A stretch of DNA of 64,000 bases from Microbacterium sp. A20 (GTDB lineage Bacteria > Actinomycetota > Actinomycetes > Actinomycetales > Microbacteriaceae): contig NZ_SSDF01000091.1 in the NCBI RefSeq assembly GCF_004794515.1, forward strand, positions 1-64,000, written 5' to 3'. The notes under the pieces are model-generated. The model had not been told where the DNA came from, made no database searches, and saw only the letters and a program-made list of their open reading frames with translations. The translations under genes were made by a program, and so were the position numbers. How positions within the stretch are numbered: position 1 is the first letter of the stretch; the number at the start of each line of letters is the position of its first letter. This document shows positions 58,921 to 64,000 of the stretch, piece after piece.

Positions 58921-59661
58921 ATGACCACGCAGGTAGCCCTCGTCGGCGGAACCGGGAAGCTCGGCACGATCATCGGTGCGGTGATCGATGAGCTCGAGGG
59001 CTTCGAGGTGAGCCGTGTGCTGACCTCGTCGAGCGATCTCTCCGAGCTGGATGGCGCCGACCTGGTCGTCGATGCCTCGACACCGCAGGTCAGCATCGAG
59101 GTCGTCCGAGCCGCCGTCGAACGAGGCATCAACGTTCTCGTCGCGACGTCCGGGTGGTCCTCGGAACGGATCGCTCTCGTGCGCCCGCTCGTCGAAGCCG
59201 CCGGCACCGGCGTGGTCTTCATCCCGAACTTCTCGCTCGGCTCGGTGCTCGGATCGGCACTGGCCGCCGCCGCCGCCCCGTTCTTCGGCTCCGCCGAGAT
59301 CATCGAAGCGCACCGCGAGACCAAGATCGATTCGCCGAGCGGCACCGCTGTGCGCACGGCCGAGCTCATCGCAGCGGCACGGGCGGAGCAGGGGCCGGTC
59401 AGCGCTCCGCACGCCGATCAGCGCGCGCGGGGGCAGCAGGTGGGCAGCGTGCCGATCCATTCGCTGCGGCGCCCCGGAGTCGTCGCCAAGCAGGAGGTCA
59501 TCCTCTCGGGACCCGGCGAGTCGCTGACCTTCACACACGACACCACGGACTCTGCGCTCGCGTACGCGCCGGGGATCCGTCTCGCCGTCCCCTTCGCCGC
59601 TCAGGCCAGCGGCGTGATCGTCGGCCTCGAGCACATGATCGATATCGGCATCCGCTCGTGA
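58921..59661 (+). CDS. dapB: 4-hydroxy-tetrahydrodipicolinate reductase
   Basis: Second dedicated step of lysine/diaminopimelate synthesis, needed for peptidoglycan (246 aa). The N-terminal nucleotide site reads VALVGGTGKLG, and the catalytic segment is EAHRETKIDSPSGTA. The catalytic His and Lys are retained, while the second His of the usual HH pair is Arg and the usual Ala after Asp is Ser. The following small membrane/TPR gene starts at the stop codon. dapA lies at the end of the window. Confidence 0.95.
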   Translation: MTTQVALVGGTGKLGTIIGAVIDELEGFEVSRVLTSSSDLSELDGADLVVDASTPQVSIEVVRAAVERGINVLVATSGWSSERIALVRPLVEAAGTGVVFIPNFSLGSVLGSALAAAAAPFFGSAEIIEAHRETKIDSPSGTAVRTAELIAAARAEQGPVSAPHADQRARGQQVGSVPIHSLRRPGVVAKQEVILSGPGESLTFTHDTTDSALAYAPGIRLAVPFAAQASGVIVGLEHMIDIGIRS

Positions 59662-60095
59662 TGTCACGGATCGGCGTCGGGCTGATGGCCGCGGCGCTCC
59701 TGGTCTACCTCGCCGTCGCGATCTGGCTTGCCGTGATGTTCATCTCGGTCGGCTCTCCGGTCTCGATCGGCATGGGCATCACGCTGCTGGTGCTGGCACC
59801 GATCGGGGCCTGGGCGCTGGTCCGGGAGATGATGTTCGGCTTCGGAGCGGATCGCCTCGGACGGCTCCTCGACAGCGAAGGCGGGATGCCTCCGGTGGAG
59901 ACGGAGCTGACGCCGAGCGGTCGCATCGCACGGGCCGACGCGGATCCGCTCATCGCGCGATACGCCGCAGAGGCCGATGCGGCCGGCGACGACTGGCGCG
60001 CACGCTACCGACTGGGGGTCGTGCAGGACGCCGCCGGGCGTCGGAAGGATGCCAGGGCCAGCATCCGCGAGGCCATCCGCCTCTCGCGTCGCTGA
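59661..60095 (+). CDS. Membrane-anchored TPR-like protein
   Basis: A 144-aa protein with two transmembrane helices (about 7-33 and 37-57). A soluble part ends in a single tetratricopeptide-like helix pair (ADAAGDDWRARYRLGVVQDAAGRRKDARASIREAIRLS). Its start overlaps the dapB stop (an in-frame GTG also lies at 59658), so it is coupled to dapB. It is a conserved neighbour of unknown role. Confidence 0.78.
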   Translation: MSRIGVGLMAAALLVYLAVAIWLAVMFISVGSPVSIGMGITLLVLAPIGAWALVREMMFGFGADRLGRLLDSEGGMPPVETELTPSGRIARADADPLIARYAAEADAAGDDWRARYRLGVVQDAAGRRKDARASIREAIRLSRR

Positions 60096-60110
60096 CCCCA
60101 GCCTCGTCCC

Positions 60111-60536
60111 TCAGGCGAGGGTGGCCTCGAGCGTGATCTCGATCCCTGCAAGCGCCTGAGACACCGGGCAGCCGGTCTTGGCGCCGGCCGCGATCTCCTG
60201 GAACGCCTCGGGCGTGAGGTTCGGCACCGTCGCGTTGACGTTCAAGTGACTGCCCGTGATGCCGACACCCGGCTTGAACGTGACCGACGCGGTCGTGTTG
60301 ACGCGCTCCGGCGGGGTGCCGTTCTCGGCGAGCGCGTGTGAGAGCGCCATGCTGAAGCACGCGGAGTGGGCTGCCGCGATGAGTTCCTCGGGCGTGGTCG
60401 TGGTGTCGCTGCCCTCGCTGCGGGCCTTCCAGTTGATCGGGAAGGTGCCGAGGTTCGACGACGAGAACGCGACCGTGCCCGATCCCTCCATGAGCGATCC
60501 GGTCCAGGTGCTGGCGGCTTCGCTGGTGACGGGCAT
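60111..60536 (-). CDS. OsmC/Ohr-family peroxiredoxin
   Basis: A 141-aa thiol peroxidase reducing organic hydroperoxides. The two reactive cysteines are in place: Cys60 in AAHSACFSMALSHAL and Cys123 in AKTGCPVSQAL. The layout is closer to OsmC than Ohr. CGGAGGAATC before ATG 60536 is a strong ribosome-binding site. It is the downstream neighbour of DUF4395 and thioredoxin-like genes on the same strand, which together suggest a thiol-redox group. Confidence 0.92.
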   Translation of the reverse strand: MPVTSEAASTWTGSLMEGSGTVAFSSSNLGTFPINWKARSEGSDTTTTPEELIAAAHSACFSMALSHALAENGTPPERVNTTASVTFKPGVGITGSHLNVNATVPNLTPEAFQEIAAGAKTGCPVSQALAGIEITLEATLA

Positions 60537-60621
60537 GATTCCTCCGCTTCTCGGGCCCCGCTCGGTGTGCGGGTCACGTAGCGGCCAGCCTACCGACGGG
60601 CCGGTCGGGACGGAACAGGAA

Positions 60622-61191
60622 TCAGGCGGACGCGGCGCGACCGACGATGCCGGCGCGCTGCAACAGGAGGTAGAGCTGGCACCCCAGGCAGAAGGCGAAC
60701 GCCGCGTTGAGGAAAGCGGCGATGAAAGCCGCTGCGGTGGCGATCGGAAGCGCCCACGGAACGCCGGCGAGATGCAGCAGGAGGCCGATGCCGACGACGA
60801 ACAGCCCCACCCCCTGGGAGAACCGGGGCGGGCGCGGGTCTTCGAGCTCTGCCGGCGGGGAGAGTCGCGGGCGGACCAGCGTGCGGAAGACGACGCTCCA
60901 CGGCGCGGTGCGCGGGGAGACGACACCCCACAGGAACAGGAGGGCGATCACGACCGCGAGCAGGAAGCCCGGGTCGAGCGCGCGTGCTCCCACGCTTGCG
61001 GAAGAGATGGCCCAGTCCCGGCCGGCGACGAATGCGAAGTCTGACGAGGGAGTGAGCGCGAACCAGCTGCCGGGGAGGCGAGCGGTCGATATCCCGATCA
61101 GCGCCAGGAACGTCGCCACGAGCAGCAGCAACGCGGTGATCGTCGCGGCGAAGCGCGGACCACGGGGATCGATGCCTGCGGGAGTGCTCAT
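60622..61191 (-). CDS. DUF4395 membrane protein
   Basis: A 189-aa membrane protein with four helices and the DUF4395 core: PRGPRFAATITALLLLVATF at the start, VFRTLVRPRLSPPAELEDPRPPRFSQGVGL in the middle and the Cys in AAFAFCLGCQLYLLL at the end, giving a CxxC inside or next to a helix. DUF4395 proteins usually occur beside thioredoxin-like or rhodanese genes; here the thioredoxin gene ends 23 bases upstream. The function is unknown but probably linked to sulfur or thiol chemistry. Confidence 0.88.
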   Translation of the reverse strand: MSTPAGIDPRGPRFAATITALLLLVATFLALIGISTARLPGSWFALTPSSDFAFVAGRDWAISSASVGARALDPGFLLAVVIALLFLWGVVSPRTAPWSVVFRTLVRPRLSPPAELEDPRPPRFSQGVGLFVVGIGLLLHLAGVPWALPIATAAAFIAAFLNAAFAFCLGCQLYLLLQRAGIVGRAASA

Positions 61192-61214
61192 TTGTGTGCT
61201 CCGGTCTTCGCGCG

Positions 61215-61628
61215 TCAGACGGCGGCGAGGGCTTCTGCGAGGGCGTGCCGGTGAGGAACGCCATGGAATCGTGCGCGGACCGCGCCGGTGCCGTCGACGA
61301 GGAAGGTCGTCGGTGTCTGCAGCACGCGGTAGCGCGTCGAGAGATCGGGACGATGGGTCAGGTCGACCTCGACGTGCGTGAGCCCGTCCTGGTCGGAGAC
61401 GTAGTCGCGCAGCAGTCGGCGCACCTGCGGGCACCGTGCGCACATCTCGGTACTGAACTGCACGAGGGTGGCACGATCACCGAGTCCGTTCGATGCCGCG
61501 TCGGCGGGATCGAATCGGAGGTTCCCGCCTCCGAGGCGTCTTCCGTCGCGACGCCGCAGCACGATGCCCACGACCGTCGCGAGCGCGAGGAGCGCAGCGG
61601 CGACGGCGAGAGCGAGGGCGGGCGACAT
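61215..61628 (-). CDS. Membrane-anchored thioredoxin-like protein
   Basis: A 137-aa protein. An N-terminal helix (about 3-24) anchors a thioredoxin domain whose active site is CARC (Cys63-Cys66) followed by Pro, and the cis-proline is in QTPTTF. The domain probably faces outward. The ATG follows TAATCT by six bases. It forms an operon with DUF4395 and perhaps the OsmC gene. Confidence 0.88.
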   Translation of the reverse strand: MSPALALAVAAALLALATVVGIVLRRRDGRRLGGGNLRFDPADAASNGLGDRATLVQFSTEMCARCPQVRRLLRDYVSDQDGLTHVEVDLTHRPDLSTRYRVLQTPTTFLVDGTGAVRARFHGVPHRHALAEALAAV

Positions 61629-61640
61629 GTGTCGAGATTA
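61629..61640 (-). promoter_or_regulatory. Leaderless promoter of the thioredoxin-DUF4395 operon
   Basis: On the minus strand, TAATCT (61635-61640), six bases, then ATG 61628. Confidence 0.6.
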
Positions 61641-61732
61641 CGTGCTCGGTCGGGGTGCGAGGCCGATGTTTCCGAGCATGACGAACCCTGATCCGCCCGG
61701 GGCGGTTCCGCCCGTGGCCCGGGGTGGGACGG

Positions 61733-61745
61733 TATCGTGGCTGTC
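61733..61745 (+). promoter_or_regulatory. Near-leaderless promoter of thyA
   Basis: TATCGT (61733-61738), seven bases, then ATG 61746. Confidence 0.5.
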
Positions 61746-62555
61746 ATGAGCGCAGCCGTCCCGACTCCCTACGAAGACCTGCTCCGCGACGTCCTGGAGA
61801 CGGGCACGCACAAGTCGGATCGGACGGGAACCGGGACCACGAGCGTCTTCGGCCGACAGATCCGCTTCGACCTGTCGAAGGGGTTCCCGCTCATCACCAC
61901 GAAACGCGTGCACTTCAAGTCCATCGCCTACGAGTTGCTCTGGTTCCTCCAGGGCGACTCCAACGTCGGATGGCTGCGGGAGAACGGCGTCACGATCTGG
62001 GACGAGTGGGCGGATGAGTCGGGCGATCTGGGTCCCGTCTACGGTGTGCAGTGGCGGTCGTGGCCGACGCCCGACGGCGGCAGCATCGACCAGCTGTCCG
62101 AGGTGATCGAGCAGATCCGCCGCTCGCCCGATTCGCGCAGGCTGATCGTGTCGGCGTGGAACCCGGCCGACATCCCCGACATGGCCCTCGCGCCCTGCCA
62201 TGCGCTCTTCCAGTTCTACGTGGCCGACGGCAAGCTCTCGTGCCAGCTGTATCAGCGCAGCGCCGACATGTTCCTCGGGGTGCCGTTCAACATCGCCTCC
62301 TACGCACTGCTCACGATGATGATCGCCCAGCAGGTCGGGCTCGAGCCCGGTGACTTCGTGTGGACCGGCGGCGACTGCCACGTCTACGACAACCATGTCG
62401 ACCAGGTGCGCGAGCAGCTGAGCCGCGAGCCTTTCGAGTACCCGACGCTGCGCTTCGCTCGGAAGCCGGAGTCGATCTCGGACTACCGCTACGAGGACTT
62501 CGTCGTGGAGGACTATCAGCACCACGCCCCCATCCGCGCGGCGGTGGCGGTATGA
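61746..62555 (+). CDS. thyA: Thymidylate synthase
   Basis: Makes dTMP from dUMP with methylene-tetrahydrofolate as donor (269 aa). The family features are complete: [19 protein letters not shown], the catalytic cysteine in [12 protein letters not shown] (about 151), the [20 protein letters not shown] segment and the [12 protein letters not shown] site. ATG 61746 is chosen over GTG 61737, which falls inside the probable -10. The stop overlaps the folA start (ATGA), as expected for enzymes of one folate cycle. Confidence 0.97.
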   Translation: MSAAVPTPYEDLLRDVLETGTHKSDRTGTGTTSVFGRQIRFDLSKGFPLITTKRVHFKSIAYELLWFLQGDSNVGWLRENGVTIWDEWADESGDLGPVYGVQWRSWPTPDGGSIDQLSEVIEQIRRSPDSRRLIVSAWNPADIPDMALAPCHALFQFYVADGKLSCQLYQRSADMFLGVPFNIASYALLTMMIAQQVGLEPGDFVWTGGDCHVYDNHVDQVREQLSREPFEYPTLRFARKPESISDYRYEDFVVEDYQHHAPIRAAVAV

Positions 62556-63028
62556 CCTGGGTCGGGCTCATCTGGGCCGAGGCTCACGGCGGCGTGATCG
62601 GCGCCGAGGGCGGCATGCCCTGGCACGTGCCCGAAGACCTGGCGCATTTCAAGGACGTCACCCTCGGAGCGCCGGTGGTGATGGGCCGCAAGACCTGGGA
62701 CTCGCTGCCTGAACGGTTCCGGCCGCTCGCGGGGCGCGACAACATCGTGGTGACCCGACAGCAGGACTGGTCGGAGGATGGTGCTCGCCGTGCCGCCACC
62801 GTCGCCGAAGCCGTCCGCGGCCTGGACCGGGTGTGGATCATCGGCGGTGCGGAGATCTTCCGCCAGGTGATCGGGGACGCCGACCGACTCGAGGTGACCG
62901 AGCTCGATCTCGCTGTCGACGGTGACGCCTACGCGCCCGCCAAGACCGCGTGGCGACTCGTCGACGAGGGGGAGTGGCGGACTTCGCGCACCGGCATCCG
63001 CTATCGCTTCCTCGGATACGAGCGCTGA
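62552..63028 (+). CDS. folA: Dihydrofolate reductase
   Basis: Regenerates tetrahydrofolate after thymidylate synthase (158 aa). The active site shows [28 protein letters not shown], with the substrate-binding acidic residue replaced by the usual Glu in PEDLAHF, then [12 protein letters not shown] and WIIGGAEIF. Translationally coupled to thyA; the next gene starts on the last base of its stop. Confidence 0.95.
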   Translation: MTWVGLIWAEAHGGVIGAEGGMPWHVPEDLAHFKDVTLGAPVVMGRKTWDSLPERFRPLAGRDNIVVTRQQDWSEDGARRAATVAEAVRGLDRVWIIGGAEIFRQVIGDADRLEVTELDLAVDGDAYAPAKTAWRLVDEGEWRTSRTGIRYRFLGYER

Positions 63029-63789
63029 TGCCCACCGCTCTTATCACGGGAGCCAGCGCCGGACTGGGGGCGGAGTTCGCCCGCCAACTCGCCAGGCGCC
63101 GAGCCGACCTCATCCTCGTCGCGCGATCCGAGGACGCGCTGCAGCAGCTGGCAGCCGAGTTGCGCAGTGAGTACGGGGTGGCGGTCGAGGTGCTCCCCGC
63201 AGATCTGGCCGATGAAGCCGGGGTCGAGGGCATCGCCGCACGGCTGCGCGACACTTCCGACCCGGTCGACCTGCTCGTGAACAATGCCGGGTTCGGGTTG
63301 CCGCTCCAGTTCGCCGACAACGACATCGACGACGAGGTCCGGCACCTCCGGGTGCACGTCGAGGCGTCGATGCGTCTCATGCATGCTGCTCTGCAGTCGA
63401 TGCGCGGACGCGGAGGCCGCATCATCAACGTGGCCTCCGTCGCCGGCTTCATCTCCCGCTCCACCTATTCCGCATGCAAGTCCTGGCTGATCGGCTTCAG
63501 CCGCTGGGCGAACGCGGAGTACGCGCGCGACGGAGTGAGCGTCACCGCCCTCTGCCCGGGGTTCACACACACCTCATTCCACGAGCGGATGGGCTTGGCG
63601 GTGGGCGAGGAGGGCGTGCCGGGGTTCATGTGGTTGAACGCGCGCGACGTCGTCCGCACGGGGTTGCGTGATGCGGCCCGCGGCAAGTCCGTGTCCATCC
63701 CGTCGCTGCGATACAAGGCGATCGTGGGGTTGACGCGTGTGCTGCCCAGTTCGCTGACGTCGGGCGTCGCCCGTCGTGGTCGCGTCTGA
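63028..63789 (+). CDS. Short-chain dehydrogenase/reductase
   Basis: A 253-aa SDR. The cofactor motif TGASAGLG, NNAGFG and the catalytic Ser and YxxxK (YSACK) with VASVAG are present. The ATG overlaps the folA stop (TGATG), so it is the third gene of the thyA-folA operon. The substrate is unknown; classical SDR of the type annotated as ketoacyl-like oxidoreductases. Confidence 0.9.
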   Translation: MPTALITGASAGLGAEFARQLARRRADLILVARSEDALQQLAAELRSEYGVAVEVLPADLADEAGVEGIAARLRDTSDPVDLLVNNAGFGLPLQFADNDIDDEVRHLRVHVEASMRLMHAALQSMRGRGGRIINVASVAGFISRSTYSACKSWLIGFSRWANAEYARDGVSVTALCPGFTHTSFHERMGLAVGEEGVPGFMWLNARDVVRTGLRDAARGKSVSIPSLRYKAIVGLTRVLPSSLTSGVARRGRV

Positions 63790-63828
63790 CGAGCGTCACC
63801 GCGTCCGCATGACGGTGACCCGAACCGA

Positions 63829-63840
63829 TACGCTGGGTCT
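63829..63840 (+). promoter_or_regulatory. Leaderless promoter of dapA
   Basis: TACGCT (63829-63834), six bases, then ATG 63841. Confidence 0.6.
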
Positions 63841-64000
63841 ATGACGCACTCGGGCAACCCTTTCGGACAGGTTCTCGTCGCGCTCGTCACTCCGATGACG
63901 GCCGACGGAGAAGTCGATTGGCCCGCCGTCGAGAAGCACATCGATGACGTGATCACCGCAGGTGCGGACGGCATCGTCGTGACGGGAACGACCGGCGAGA
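63841..64000 (+). CDS. dapA: 4-hydroxy-tetrahydrodipicolinate synthase, 3' end missing
   Basis: First 53 codons only; the gene runs out of the window. The visible part (QVLVALVTPMTADGEVDW, then HIDDVITAGADGIVVTGTTGE) matches the N-terminus of DapA, including the TTGE loop near the active site. It condenses aspartate semialdehyde with pyruvate, the step before dapB. Confidence 0.93.
   Translation, partial: MTHSGNPFGQVLVALVTPMTADGEVDWPAVEKHIDDVITAGADGIVVTGTTGE

Noticed and set aside
1-64000. tRNA, rRNA, insertion sequences, integrases
   Set aside because: None found by reading the intergenic regions; every gap is short and holds promoters, hairpins or leaders only.

Overview
The window is high-GC actinobacterial chromosome, most likely from the Microbacteriaceae (a Microbacterium-like organism). 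This rests on the gene families (DUF5302, DUF4395, EfeUOB, an actino-pnp-type leader, a C-terminally short MutY), on strong C/G preference at third codon positions, and on many genes that start directly at a TANNNT-N6-ATG/GTG element, as leaderless actinobacterial mRNAs do. I saw no rRNA or tRNA gene, insertion sequence, integrase, phage gene or CRISPR array.

The backbone is the conserved string infB (5' cut) - rbfA - truB - ribF - rpsO - pnp - dapB - thyA - folA - dapA (3' cut), opened up by insertions. From 3 to 9.6 kb lie an N-terminally short LuxR/LAL regulator, mutY, a lipoprotein, truB, two small membrane proteins and ribF. From 9.7 to 26.4 kb, between ribF and rpsO, are a SNF2 ATPase with a structured leader, pfkA, a DUF559 endonuclease-like gene bracketed by 65-bp repeats, oligopeptidase B, a Pit phosphate transporter, a CpdA-like phosphodiesterase, aspartase, a FAH-family hydrolase, a PrsW-like protease, an alpha/beta hydrolase, an FKBP, a YceI protein and an MFS transporter.

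Between rpsO (26.9 kb) and pnp (54.6 kb) sits about 27.7 kb of mostly accessory genes. First comes a divergent module (26.9-37.6 kb): an Opp-type ABC importer, a cytosine-deaminase-like amidohydrolase and a CynX/NimT-type MFS protein on one strand, with a TRZ/ATZ-type amidohydrolase and a GntR/FCD regulator on the other. Three GntR-like operators lie between the two arms. The rest is an iron-dependent EfeUOB system behind a DtxR/IdeR-like box, a 2-oxoglutarate/Fe(II) dioxygenase, an acyltransferase plus serine hydrolase pair, an LLM flavin monooxygenase plus FMN reductase pair, a DcuRS-like two-component system divergent from dctA, a DedA protein, a glycosyltransferase-SGNH hydrolase fusion and a UDP-glucose dehydrogenase.

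After pnp come an aldo/keto-reductase-fold protein that has lost all four catalytic tetrad positions, a histidine phosphatase, dapB, and a convergent OsmC / DUF4395 / thioredoxin-like thiol module. The window ends with the overlapping thyA-folA-SDR operon and the start of dapA. Points worth following up are the DUF559 repeat unit, the tetrad-less AKR, the GT-SGNH fusion, a leaderless 7-codon ORF coupled to an MFS gene, the structured SNF2 leader, and the GntR-controlled amidohydrolase/Opp module.
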